Source: Eulemur rufifrons
Lineage: Eukaryota; Chordata; Mammalia; Primates; Lemuridae
Direction: 5' to 3'
Length of the DNA stretch: 64,000 nucleotides
NCBI RefSeq assembly: GCF_041146395.1
Contig: NC_090989.1
Coordinates: forward strand, 285,621,343 to 285,685,342
Shown here: positions 1-58,889 of the stretch, piece by piece
Position numbering within the stretch: position 1 is the stretch's first letter
Layout of the letters: the number at the start of each line of letters is the position of its first letter
Program-made: the position numbers and the translations under genes
Notes under the pieces: generated by a model
What the model saw: the letters and a program-made list of their open reading frames with translations, nothing else
Databases searched by the model: none
What the model was told of the DNA's origin: nothing

Positions 1-60
1 TGACAGGTGGTGCTGGGGTAGGGGGGCCAATAAACGACTTGTCCCTTCTCCCACTTGAGC
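1..60 (+). terminator. TMEM141: Probable 3' end of upstream gene (TMEM141 by synteny), poly(A) signal
   Basis: An AATAAA hexamer lies at 29-34 on the plus strand and is followed by a T/C-rich stretch, as expected just before a cleavage site. No coding sequence of the gene is in the window. In the human gene order the plus-strand gene upstream of CCDC183 is TMEM141, so the assignment rests on synteny and the poly(A) signal only. The hexamer could also be coincidental. Confidence 0.45.
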
Positions 61-1180
61 TCTAAACTGAGAAACAAAAGGGTGAGAAAGGAGATGAAAT
101 GTCGCCTTCATGGCCACATACTAACTACACACCGAAGGAGTTCCTAATGCTGTGCCCAGTATTGGACACTCCTCCTGGCCCTGCAGGCCGTGTGAGACCA
201 CCAAGGCCTCTGGCCAAGGGTGGGAGGTGGGGGCAGGGGTCTGAGTCTGTCCCAGTTGTGCAGGCGCAGAGCAGAAGGGGCGTGGGCAGGGCCGGCTGCC
301 CATGGTTCTGCGCCCACGGGTCAGGTGGAGCCACCCCCAGGCGCTCCCCGCCAAGCTGGTGGTTGGGGTGCTGTCCACCGAGGCATGCTCCCCAGCGGGC
401 ACGCCACCCTCGGCACCCAGCCAGGCAGGAGGTGGAGAGGCTTAAAGCCTCGGCGAGTCCGTCTTGGGACGCTGGCCTCCCAGTGACACACAAGGCCGCG
501 CAGTGCCGTGCGCTCCATCCCCGCTTAGCCTCATCTTGGCCTGACTCGTCGCTGGAAAGAATGTTATGGAGTACCTGGTACACCCTGCAAGTAGGCAGGA
601 GGACAAAGTGACAGAAAGCCCAAGAACGGGGCTTAAGCAAGTTAGAGCTTTTATTTTTTGGTACATGTAAAAGTCCCAGTGGGTGGCCCAGGCTTGGCAG
701 GGAGCCGGGCCCCCACCCCTGTCCCTTGAGTCTGTCCCTGCTGTGATGATCTCGTTTCCCAGATTGCCTCCCTTGCCCTCCTCGGGTCTCAGGTGGCTGC
801 ACCAGCCTCAGCCATCATGTCTTTATCCCATGTAGCAGGAAGGTGGTGGGGGGGACGAGGGTGCTCACCTGCCACTTCTGCTCACACACTTTGCCAGAAC
901 CAAGTCATGTGGTCCATCGAGTGCCAGGGCGCCCAGCAAGGTGACTGTCTCATTGAGACTTGGACTTCTTGATCTGAGGAAGAAGGGAGAACCCAAACTG
1001 GGGGACAGCGGGTGGGCTCTGCCTCAGCAGGACACCAAGCTGGGCCCCCTAGAACCAGGAGGAAGTGAGCAGACCACACCTTTGGGAGGTGCTGCCAGCC
1101 CCTGAGGGCAAGGCCTGGGCTGGGAGGGAGGGCAGGAGTGAACGTGGAGTTTTAGACTGAACTGGCCCTCTAAAAGCTGA
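61..1180. other. Intergenic DNA, no coding gene recognised
   Basis: This stretch separates the presumed TMEM141 end from CCDC183. Open frames of up to 225 codons exist on both strands but show no recognisable protein. On the minus strand there is an AATAAA (plus-strand TTTATT at 650-655), and a good donor (CAG followed by GTGAGC, near 865-875) lies upstream of it in transcript direction. That could be the end of an antisense transcript such as the human CCDC183 antisense lncRNA, but nothing else supports it. Confidence 0.5.
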
Positions 1181-1350
1181 CCGTGACAGAGAAGACAGCC
1201 ATCTGCAGACTGAGGTGGAGGAACCAGCCCTGCCCACACCCTGATCTCTGACTTCCAGCCTCCAGAACTGTGAGAAAATAAATATCTGTTGTTTTAAGAG
1301 TCCAATCCATGGTGCTTTGTTAAGGTGGCCCTAGCAAACCAATACAGCAA
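1180..1350 (+). mobile_element. MLT1-type (ERVL-MaLR) LTR 3' part
   Basis: The run from a 'gacagccatctgcag' motif through 'cctccagaactgtgagaa', an AATAAA and a terminal 'aaaccaataca' follows the 3' end of the MLT1 family of mammalian LTRs as I remember it. It is diverged and non-coding. The 5' boundary is not clear. It ends about 700 bp upstream of the CCDC183 start. Confidence 0.7.
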
Positions 1351-2048
1351 GGCTGGGGGAAAGTAGCCCAACTCGTGTGTATGCCACGGAGTCCCAGGCT
1401 GTTGGCTCCAGGCACACCACTCACTGGAAGGGAAGGTGCGGGGGTGCAGAGAATGACAGGGACCTCACCCCTCCTGGAGTGAATGACACCCGAACCAAGA
1501 CCCAGGAATTCCCAGAGGGAAGTGGGGGTGGAGCAGGGTGGGCTCCAGGCAGGGCAGCAAAGGTAAGGAAGAGAAGTGGGAAGAAGTGAGGTGGTGAGGG
1601 ATTCGGCTTGGGGTCTGGTGAGCCAGGTCACCCAGGGCATGGAGTTTGAACTTGGGGAACTGGTGGGGAGCAGAGACTCTGTAAAGCAGTAGCAGTTGTA
1701 GGAGGTGCAATCCAGCTTTGTGCAGGGCAGCCTGGGGGCACGGGAGGGGACTCGGAAGGCACGGGTGTGGCATGGGGTACTGTGCCAACCCATCACACAT
1801 CACCTCCCCAAGGAGAGAGACACCTCAGCCCCAACACAGCTCCAGAGCCACGGGCAGCCTCCACAAGACTCATTTAAATGAGGACAAGAGTGGGGCAGGG
1901 AGGGCCTGTAATTCCAGGGTTACCTGGGCATCGAGAACCCTGGCCCCCATCACAATGGGCTGAGATTCTGGGGACAACCTGGACCTTGACTCTGTTGAGC
2001 AGGCCAAGGCCGAGGAGCGTGGGAGGTGCACAGGGCCCCTGGGGGACC

Positions 2049-10100
<8,052 letters not shown>

Positions 10101-10126
10101 CCCCGCCCGCCCCGCTTTGTTATACA

Positions 10127-10132
10127 AATAAA
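10127..10132 (+). terminator. CCDC183: CCDC183 poly(A) signal
   Basis: An AATAAA sits 27 bases after the CCDC183 stop codon (TAG, 10098-10100), giving a very short 3' UTR. A TTTTTCC run follows directly. The transcript therefore ends about 200 bp before the RABL6 5' leader begins. Confidence 0.9.
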
Positions 10133-10149
10133 CATTTTTCCAGGACTGC

Positions 10150-10573
10150 AGGGCTCGCTGGGCGGCAGGGGCTCGGAGGAAGCGGGCCGCGCGCAGGGAG
10201 GCCGGCGGGAGCGGGAGCGCGGGGAGAGCCAAAGCCGGCGGGGCTGGCGCAGGGCCTGGGTCTGCGCGTGCGTGCCCCCGCCGTGACCCTCGCGCCGCCC
10301 CGTAGCCGCGCGCCCCGCGCAGCCGGCGCCAAGATGGCGGCGCGGACCGGGGGCGAGCGGCTGCGCCGGGGGCCGCGGGGCCCGGAGCGGAGTTGCCGCG
10401 GCTGAAGTACCCCAGCTGCCGCTGGAGGCCGCGTCCCGCCGCCGGGACCCCGGCCTGTGGCCGCGCCGGCTCCGGCCGCGGGGAGGCCCGGGCCGCCGAG
10501 ACATGGTGCGAGGCACGCCGCGCCGCCGCTGAGCTCGCCGGCCGCGCCGGGGCTCGGACGTCTGAGCAGGAAG
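10150..10573 (+). promoter_or_regulatory. RABL6: RABL6 CpG-island promoter and 5' leader with TISU/YY1 element
   Basis: The stretch is extremely GC- and CpG-rich and has no TATA box. A CAAGATGGCGGC element (10330-10341) fits both the YY1 core-promoter motif and the TISU consensus. If it is transcribed, its ATG (10334) opens a 23-codon frame ending at TGA 10403-10405. A second short frame, ATG 10503 to TGA 10530-10532, lies before the RABL6 start. The transcription start itself cannot be fixed from the sequence. Confidence 0.75.
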
Positions 10574-38999
<28,426 letters not shown>

Positions 39000-39584
39000 G
39001 CCTTCGGCCACCCTGTGCTCACTGCCGCCTACGGGAGGCCTGTGCCCTGTGGCCTTTGTGGTCAGCGGCCCCTGGACTGGGCGCTGCAGGTGCTGGGCCT
39101 CCAGGCCCAGCGTGAGCCTGCCCTGCAGGGAGGGAGGGGACAGCTGAGCTCAGCCGGGCTCAGAGGATGACTGGCCCTCTTGGGGCAGAGCCACAGCCAG
39201 TCCCCAGCATTTCTCAGGGAATTGACTGAGGCGGAGGAGGGACCCACCAGGGTCTGTTTACAGAGGCAGGGCCCAGGCCACTTGGCTTCTTGGACACCCA
39301 CCACCTAGCGCCCGCTGCTGCTTGCCCTCCCGAGCTCACCCAGGCCTCAGCATGCCGGCAGCCCACTCCCAGCCACGAGGCTTGGCTGCGGACAGCCCCA
39401 CGGCTGGCCCTGAGCACAGGTGTGCAGCCTTGCAGGAGGGTGAGGCGGGCAAGACAGTATCCCTGGAAGTCTCTCCTGGGGGGAGTGCCTCCAGGGACGG
39501 TCTTCCTGCCGTGGCCCCAGTGCGCCCTGTTCAGGTGAGCCCGCAGGCAGGAGCTGGGAGGCTGCTCAGACCCTCCACCCGGAC

Positions 39585-39590
39585 CATAAA
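39585..39590 (+). terminator. RABL6: Probable RABL6 poly(A) signal (CATAAA variant)
   Basis: CATAAA at 39585-39590 is followed by 'tttactgctgtgtgtgtgtg', a GT-rich downstream element typical of cleavage sites. It lies 586 bp after the stop codon. No AATAAA or ATTAAA was found between the stop and this point, so this is the best candidate. Confidence 0.65.
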
Positions 39591-39619
39591 GCGCTCCTGT
39601 TTTACTGCTGTGTGTGTGT

Positions 39620-40980
39620 GTCCATCTCCCTGCGCCTGCTCCAGAGCCACTTGCAGGGCACGAGCCCACAGTCCCCTTTGCCCAGGTGCAGTGGTTTGGC
39701 AGGAAAGCCCTGAGCGCCCTCCCTTCAGGCCAAAGCCATTTTCCCCAAGGGACAGTTGCCTCTGCAACAGGAGGTGGCCCGGCGGCGCTGGCCCAGGTGG
39801 TGTGAGAAGGATGCTACCCCAGGTTCCTCAGCTCAGCCAACAGCCAGTCTGCTGCGCCCATGTCAGGTGCTGTCCAGGGTGGAGCAGCACGGCCACACCC
39901 TGGGGGCACCCGGGCCAGGGCCAGGCAGCTGCACCCAGAACACCTGGGGCCCCCAGCCCTTCCACGCACTGGTCTGCACCCTATGGGGCCTCCCAGCCTC
40001 CTGGGCAGCCGCTTGCAGCCCTGCACCTCTCAGGCCCCTCCCTGCCCCCTCCAGCTACCAGCAGCGCCCAGCTCCACCACCCCCACAGCCACTGTTGCCA
40101 TGAGAATGGGGGGGGGCGGTGCTGCTGGGCCCTCCGCCCTGGGTGGTGGCCAAGGGTTGGACGCCCCTCCCACCTAGGTCTCCCCCTGGGTTCCTGTGTT
40201 GGGGGAGCTCCGTGCCCCTGGGCTGGCACAGCTCTGAGCAGGTGCTGGGGGCCAAACCCTTCAATCCACAGCCAGTGCACCCAGTGTCTTTTGGGGTCCC
40301 CTGATGTGGGGTGGGGCAACATTAAGTGAACTTGCCCAGGACCACACAGGGAGCAGCAGCGTTAGGGTCTCAATGGACCCTGCGCTGAACGGGATGCAGA
40401 ACCGGGCAGGTCTCACCCTTCAGAGCAAGGGCATGTGTGACAGCCTGCCCCTCTGCCAAGCTTGGAGCCCTGGCGGATCCAAGGTGCCAAGGCTCAGCAC
40501 TTTGGGGAGGGGGCTGGCAGGGTTGGAGCGAGGATGTCTCTGCGCAGGTTATGAGTGGGCCATGTGACAGCCCATGCTGGCTTCACCCAGGAGGGGCTGG
40601 TTTCCTGGGGACACAGGAGTCTGCAGGCCCCACTCAGGCCATCTGGCCCCAAGCACCTGACGCGATTTTGGCATCTCTGGCACTGAAGTGGACAGGGCCT
40701 GGGGAGAGGCCAGTGGGGCAGGGGGTAGCCCATCTGCTCCTGCCTGAGCCTAGCGGGAGAGGTGAATTCCGAGAGCTCCCCGCCCCCCCCCCCCCCCCAG
40801 GCCAGGGCCCGGGCTCCTTCAGGGCCCTGCTCTGAGGCCCTGCCAGGCTGCTCCTGGGGCACGAGTCCCCTGTTTCCACCCAGAGATCAGTGCCGGGGAT
40901 GCCGCAGGGACCCCGCACTCTGCACAGCACCAAATCAGAGCCAGTGCGGACCACGATATCCCGGCCCCACTACAGCCCCC
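39620..40980. other. RABL6-AJM1 intergenic region
   Basis: GC-rich DNA with a C homopolymer (about 40783-40798). Frames of over 300 codons exist on the plus strand (39322-40329) and minus strand (40819-41934), but they are low-complexity and Pro/Gly-rich. The human MIR4292 mature sequence, which I expected in this neighbourhood, was not found. Confidence 0.6.
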
Positions 40981-40989
40981 ATAGGGCGC

Positions 40990-41176
40990 GGCCCCTTTAA
41001 ATGTGGCTCCCCTGGCTGCCACTGGGGGCAGCACTGAGCGGCCAGGCCAGCGCAGCTGCCTCGAAGCTTCTGCCGGTGCCGGTGCCGGTGCCGGGGACGC
41101 AGCGGCGCCAGGGACACAAGAGCAGGCGTGGGGGTGGCACAGCCCACCCTGGCACAGTCGGCAGAGCAGCACCCAG
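40990..41176 (+). promoter_or_regulatory. AJM1: Possible AJM1 promoter and first non-coding exon
   Basis: A TATA-like TTTAAAT (40996-41002) in GC-rich sequence is followed by a potential exon. That exon contains a short GCCGGT repeat (41072-41095) and ends ACCCAG before GTAAGG (41177), a strong donor. A matching acceptor lies at 42705. This would give AJM1 a leader intron of about 1.5 kb. No transcript evidence is available here. Confidence 0.4.
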
Positions 41177-42705
41177 GTAAGGGGTGGGGGGAGAGCTGCC
41201 CAGCGTGTCGCTCTCATGGGCGGGGGCTGCCTTAGGGTCGTCCGAGAGGATGGGGAGTCCCCGCCCCCAGGCGGCACGGCGGATCCCTGGAAGAGCCGCT
41301 CCGGGCCGGGCTGGGGGAGGGGGGGCGCCCCCCGGCCATCCACGTGGGTTCCGGAAGGCCTAGGACCCCGGAGGAGACCGACCTCACCCCCACCCCCAAG
41401 GGGAGGGGATGTCACTGACAGCAAGGCCGCTGTCACCTTCCTGGGGTGGAGCCTCACACCCTGCCATCCGGGCCGGCTCTGGCCTGGCCTTGAGCTTAGG
41501 ATGGAAGGAGCAGAAGGGTGGATGGTCCTGCCATCAGGGTAGAGACTTGGGTGGGGCTGAGCCAGGGGTGGGGACAAGGACCAGGACTTAGTGGCCTGAC
41601 CCAGAAAAGCAACCCTGCAGGAAGCCCGTTGTACACCTGGGACATAGAGGGTTGACCCATCCAGACCCGGAGGGGCCCATCCACTAGGGGTCCTGCCAGG
41701 TGAGGGGCCTGGCCAGCCCCTTTCTTGCCCCCAGCTCACCTTGGGGCAGACTCCCCCAGACCAGGTGCTGGGTGCAACAAGGCTGGGGCCCGTTGCCACC
41801 ACCCACCTCCCCAACCAGCAGGACCCAGGCTCTGGGGACCACAGAGGTGCCAGTGGTCCACATCTGAACCCTGGCCCATCTTGCAGTGTGGGGGCTGCAG
41901 AACCATGGGTTTCCAAGGAGCCTTGCAGAGCCACAGCGGGGAGGGCCCTCGCTGTGAAGCAGAGGGGGGGAGCTGCTTCCTGGCCTGGTTGACGCCTCCG
42001 GGAAGAGAGGCCGCCATGAGCTCATGGCTCACAGAGCCTGGCTCCCAGGCTGCATGCACATCCAGAGGGTGTCCTGGGCACTTGTGCAAAGCTGGGGAAA
42101 AGTGTTCTCTGGGCCTTGTCTTAAGCACCCCAAGATAACTGGGGTAGGAGGAGGTATCTGGAAAGGAAAGGGAGCTTTAGGGCCCAGGTGTGCGTCTGGG
42201 GGCATTTCCCTGGCCTGGGCCACACTACGAGTTGACACTTGGGCTGAGTGCAGTGGACTCTCCAGAGTGCAAGGTCTGGGGGAGGGGCTCTGTGCTCAGC
42301 CTGGCCAGTAAGTGGGATAGTTGTGACAAACACTTTGTGCAGAGGGACTAGGGCCCAGGGACTCGCCCTCGGGCTATGCACTCAGCGTGGTCACCCTGCT
42401 GTGGGCACCGGGGCGGGGGGCCGCAGTCTGCGGCGACTGGTGGAGCCGGCCCGGCAGGCAGGTCTGTGGATGTGGCCCGAAAGCGCCCCGCCACTCCAGC
42501 CGCGGACGGCAGAGGGCGCGGTGCTAGGACCCTTCTCCCTCCCCAGAGCCGGCCCTGCCGTGACTAGTGGGGAAGGGAGACCCGGGACCTCCCCGCAGGG
42601 CTCAAGGGGACAGGAACGCGGGAACCCCCGTCGCCGCCGCCGCCACCCGGGAGAGGGCGGGGGAGGGGAAGGCCCGGCGGCTGCACAGCTGGGTTCCTCC
42701 CGCAG

Positions 42706-45867
<3,162 letters not shown>

Positions 45868-47515
45868 GCCGCGGGTCCGACCAGGCTCAGTCCGGGCCCC
45901 GCCCAGCCCGCTCAGGGCCCCGCCCCGTTCCTCCTAAGCCCCGCCTCAAATTCCTCCAGCCGCCGCCCCCCCAAGCTCCGCCCGGTCCCCAACTTCAGCT
46001 CCGTCCAGGTCCCCTCCAGGCACTCGGTCCCTCTCTCGCACCCCAGGGTGTTCCCTACAGGCTCCTCCTCTGTCCTTCCCCACCTCCTCCTCCAGCTCCC
46101 CCTCGAGGACCCCCAGGCCGGTCCTTGCCCTCGGTGCTCCCCGCTGGGAGGCGGGGTGGGCCTGAGGACCGCCCAGCTCTGCCTTCGCGCGGAGGGGTCA
46201 CTACTGCACAGACCCCACCCGCACAGATCGGGTCCCGCGAAGCTCTCGCTTGAGCCTCCTCAACCTGGTTCCGCTGCGTCCAGGAGCCAGTGTTAACCAA
46301 AGCCTAGTCTCGTCACTTTAAACACGCCCGCCCCCGCCTCCTGTCGTCTGGGGCGCCAGCTGCTCAGAGGCCTGTCCTCTCTGAGGGGCACCCTGGTCGG
46401 CCTCCGTGCATGTGTCCTGAGCGAGAAAGCCGCGGTGCGTCCCAGAGAGGCGGTGGGCAGGGCGGGCGGTGCGCGGTCCAGTCCGCACACTGACAGTGCC
46501 ACCCGCCCTGCCGTCCCCTCCTCCAGCCTCCCTGGTTTGGGCCCTGCAGGGACAGTTGGGGAAAGCAGCCAGAGGATACTAGGAGGTCTTCAGGCCAAGG
46601 TGCAAGCCACCGAGCCAGAGGTGCGGGAGACCTGGGCAGACGAAGCAGAGCATATGAATGGGGGTGCTGGCTAGGCCTGGCTGCGCGACAAGTGGGGTGC
46701 CCGCCCACGCCCCACAGGATGGCCCTAGGCGGCTGCCAGGGCGGAGAGGGGATGCAAACAGCCCCGCAGGCTCTAACGTCACAGGGAGGCGGGAAACCCG
46801 TGCAGAGGGCGGGCCAGCTGGGAGGGGACCGCGGAGACCTTAGCGGAAGGGGCTCCTGCCCGCTGGAGTAGGAAGGGCCAAGGGATAGCCCCCAGCTGGG
46901 AGCCGGCGGGGAAAGCGTGCTGGCAGCAGGTGCGGGGCGAGCTAGTGCGTCAGCGCGAAAGCCCACCCGAGGGGGTCGGGATCTGTCCCAAGACTCAGAT
47001 TCTTTAACTGCACCGAAGTTCCACACGCCGGCTCTGGCCGCGCCCTGGGGCCTAGAGGTGCGCCCCGGTCCGCGCCCGGGGCTCCCTGGAGGGGCGAGTG
47101 ACGGGGGGAGGCCAGGCGATGCGAAAGGCCCTCCCGGGGTCCCCAGCCCTGCTCCAGAGCTGAGACGGGGCGCCAAGTCAGAGAAATTGTGAACCCCGCC
47201 TCCCCCCCCCCCTTTCGCCCCAGACACGCCTGCGCACCTGCCCAGGGCCGTGCGTCCGCACCGGCCCAGTATCCCGCTTGTCCCACCCGCCTTCGCGGCC
47301 CTCCGAGTCTGGCCGCCGCGCCCCCCCGCCCCGGGGCCTCCGCATTCGGTCCCACGCCTAAAGGCCAGCCTGGAAAGCCCCTGGACAGGAATATTTCCAG
47401 TGGGCGAGCGCTTCCGAACCAAGTAAAATAGAACTTGAATGTAGCTGCTGCCTTCTTGTGTTGGAGGAGCGGGGTGGGAAGGAGGGTTTCGGACTGCGGA
47501 GGAGAAGTGGGGAGG
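45868..47515. other. AJM1 3' region and AJM1-PHPT1 spacer
   Basis: No AATAAA or ATTAAA was found after the AJM1 stop. An AGTAAA at 47422-47427, followed by a GT-containing stretch, is the only variant signal I noticed, and it is weak evidence. The sequence is C-rich near 45890-46090 and G-rich further on. No gene was recognised. Confidence 0.5.
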
Positions 47516-47519
47516 GGAG

Positions 47520-48066
47520 TAGTCTTCGGACGGCGGGGATAGGGGAGGGGTGGAGGGGGCCTTCGGACGGCGGGGATAGGGGAGGGGTGGGGGGGCCTTC
47601 GGACGGCGGGGATAGGGGAGGGGTGGGGTGGGCCTTCGGACGACGGGGATAGGGGAGGGGTGGGGTGGGGGGGCCTTCGGACGGCGGGGATAGGGGAGGG
47701 GTGGGGTGGGGGGGCCTTCGGACGGCGGGGATAGGGGAGGGGTGGGGTGGGGGGGCCTTCGGACGGCGGGGATAGGGGAGGGGAGCGGTGGGGTGGGGTG
47801 GGCCTTCGGACGGCGGGGATAGGGGAGGGGAGGGGTGGGCCTTCGGACGGCGGGGATAGGGGAGGGGTGGGGTGGGCCTTCGGACGGCGAGGATAGGGGA
47901 GGGGTGGGGTGGGCCTTCGGACGGCGGGGATAGGGGAGGGGTGGGGTGGGGGGGCCTTCGGACGGTGGGGGGCCGAGGGGAGGAGGACTTCGGACGGCGG
48001 GGATACGGGAGGGGTGGGGGGGGCCTTCGGACAGCAGCGGGGCCGAGGGGAGGGGACCTTCTGACT
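47520..48066. repeat. G-rich minisatellite, about 15 copies of a 32-47 bp unit
   Basis: The unit is 'ccttcggacggcggggatag' followed by 'gggaggggtgggg' and a variable G run. The 'ttcgg' core recurs at 47525, 47562, 47598, 47635, 47676, 47717, 47758, 47805, 47842, 47879, 47916, 47957, 47989 and 48026, with a decayed copy near 48058. Every unit carries several G3-5 runs on the plus strand, so G-quadruplex formation is plausible. It ends about 380 bp upstream of the PHPT1 start codon. Confidence 0.95.
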
Positions 48067-48179
48067 GAGCGTACGGGAGGAAGTTGGGGCCCGCGCGCGT
48101 CAATGGGCCTCCCGGGCCACCTAACTGCTCCGCTCCCAAGGCGCCTGCCACCCGACCCCACTGGAGAGGAACTTTTCCG

Positions 48180-48447
48180 TCGGCTGGATTTAATCATCGC
48201 CCATTCCCGGGTCCACCTTCCCTTTAAGCGAGGCCCGTGTGTCCAAGGCTGCAAGGAACCGGGTTGCGATTGGCCAGTCCGTGCCTCGGGCGGCGGCACG
48301 ATTGGCTGGAGCTGCGGGCCTCGGGCAGCATGTCCCCGCGGGATTGGCCGCGGCTCTCCTGAGCCGCCTCTCGCACTGTCCCAGCAGCCCCGGTCGGGCG
48401 AGGGAAGGGGCTGCCGGGACCGCGGGGCCTGGCGCGCTCCAAGGAAC
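48180..48447 (+). promoter_or_regulatory. PHPT1: PHPT1 promoter with three inverted CCAAT boxes
   Basis: ATTGG (CCAAT on the other strand) occurs at 48269-48273, 48301-48305 and 48343-48347. The 32- and 42-bp spacing is in the range seen in NF-Y-driven promoters. The region is CpG-rich, with no TATA box near the gene start. The last box is about 100 bp before the ATG, which fits a start site close to the ATG and a short leader. Confidence 0.7.
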
Positions 48448-49778
<1,331 letters not shown>

Positions 49779-49936
49779 GGCCCCCCAGCCCAAGGCCTGC
49801 CACCTCCAGCAGCCAAGTCGGAACTCTGCCCTTGCCAGGTCCTTCCTGAGGGGCTGGCCTTGCCCTTTCCTTCTTCACCCGCTGGTGATGTGCCATCCTG
49901 CCAGGCCTTTGAGACAGACCAGCCTGCCCCATGGGA

Positions 49937-49942
49937 ATTAAA
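49937..49942 (+). terminator. PHPT1: PHPT1 poly(A) signal (ATTAAA)
   Basis: ATTAAA lies 158 bases after the stop codon and is followed by 'gctgtggctgcc' and then 'ctctgtgtcttggtgtcc', a GT-rich downstream element. It is the most common variant of AATAAA. Confidence 0.85.
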
Positions 49943-49979
49943 AACATTGCTGTGGCTGCCAGTCTTCAGACTCTGTGTC

Positions 49980-51150
49980 TTGGTGTCCCTGCCCCGGATC
50001 CCCAGCTGGGCAGGGCTGTCCTGCACCCTGACTGAAGCAGGGGGGTGGGAGAGCACAGAGCAGCAGGGCCCCCCCCCAGCTCCACCCCGGAGGCCCCCAG
50101 GAATGGCAGTGCACACTCAGCCCTTTGGGGTCTGATAAAGGGGTCACTGCCCCATTTATGGCCTGATGGCCCCTGAGCTTGGCTGCTGTTCCCAGGGACA
50201 TCTGGGTGGAGGCCCAACAAGCCCTTGCGCAAGGAGTCAGTGCCTGGTCCCTTGGGCTGCCAAGGCCTGGGGCGTCCACGAGTGCCCCCTTCCTTGAGCC
50301 CATCCCAGGGTTCCCTGCAGAGTGGGGCATCAGTGACCTGTCCAGGCTGGGCTGTGGGTAGGGTGTGGGCTTGGCCCCTACCCTGGGGAGCTCCCCACAC
50401 AGTGACACTTGGACGGTGATGGCAGGGTGGGGCACATTTGTCCCCATGGGTGCCCGTCACCGGCAGTTGTGCAGGCCTTTTTCAGCCCGCTGGGTCCTCC
50501 AGTTGGCCACTCCTGGCAGGTGCTGTTGTGACCACGTCTACAGACCAGGCAACTGGGGCTCAGGTGAGACAAGCTGCTCAGGGCAAGGGGCAAGTCACAA
50601 GCAGAGCCTGGCTCCAAATGCCACGCTCTTTGCAACCTTGAAGTGCCCAGCCCCAACTCTGGGTTGGTTTTGTGATGACTGGAAGTTTCTGGGTTCACAG
50701 GGACTCTGTGCCTGGCACCACTCAGCACCTGGCTGCTCAGGACAGGTGTGGGAGGGGATGATGTCCCCAGACTGTGTGACCGGCAGGGCAGGCTCGTGGC
50801 CCCCACTGGATGGCCGCTTGCTGCTGCTGGGATGCGTTGAGTCTCCATCTCCTGGGCCAGCATGGGGGTGGGGCCCGCGGCACAGTGAGAGAGGCCCTGG
50901 CGGCCCCTGCCACCCCTATGCCACCACACAGAGTCCTCTTAGGGTGCCTGGGCCCCTCCCTGTTCCAGTGGGAGCCTCCACCGGGCAGGGCATGGCAGGT
51001 GGGCGTGACGGCCGGGGTCTGCCCTTCGGTCTGCAGGAGCCGGGCAGGAGGGAGCTGAGCCTGGGCCAGGGGCCCCCTCCTGGGGTGCGTTCACAGCCAG
51101 GCACAGCACCGTCAGCACTGGGTGGGGCTGGCCGAGGGGCGAAACCCTCC
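49980..51150. other. PHPT1-MAMDC4 spacer
   Basis: About 1.2 kb of GC-rich unique DNA. Long frames on both strands (50365-51156 plus, 50378-50929 minus) have no recognisable domain. No repeat family was seen. Confidence 0.6.
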
Positions 51151-51179
51151 AGTTAAAGCAGAGTCAGCCTGTGGGGCCC

Positions 51180-51259
51180 CCGCGGGCTGATAACTGGACA
51201 AAGTCCCCACCAGGCTGCCCAGCCTGGCAACCCCTGGCCTCACTCCCTCAGGCCTGACC
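51180..51259 (+). promoter_or_regulatory. MAMDC4: MAMDC4 proximal promoter with GATA and HNF4-type sites
   Basis: CTGATAAC (51187-51194) is a GATA-factor motif. It is followed directly by TGGACAAAGTCC (51195-51206), which contains the HNF4 core CAAAGTCC. Both lie 54-73 bp upstream of the MAMDC4 ATG. MAMDC4 is an apical protein of absorptive epithelium, so HNF4/GATA control would fit, but this is inferred from motifs only. Confidence 0.5.
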
Positions 51260-58746
<7,487 letters not shown>

Positions 58747-58875
58747 GGCCCTGGCTCCTCACGAGCACCCACCCCTCAGTCAGACCCCGGCAGACCCCCT
58801 GCTGGCCAGGCTGCGGGCCTCAGGACACGCTGAGCCTCTGCACCCCGCCCTGTCCCTTGACCCTGCTGCCCCCTG

Positions 58876-58881
58876 AATAAA
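58876..58881 (+). terminator. MAMDC4: MAMDC4 poly(A) signal
   Basis: AATAAA lies 130 bases after the MAMDC4 stop codon, followed by 'ctccgtggcc'. The short 3' UTR leaves about 1.4 kb before the EDF1 stop codon on the opposite strand. Confidence 0.9.
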
Positions 58882-58889
58882 CTCCGTGG

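Noticed and set aside
99..802. 170- and 225-codon frames near the left end
   Set aside because: No domain, homology or splice context; GC-rich intergenic sequence gives such frames by chance.
39000..41000. MIR4292 precursor, expected from the human neighbourhood
   Set aside because: The mature sequence I remember was not found in this interval, so it is not annotated.
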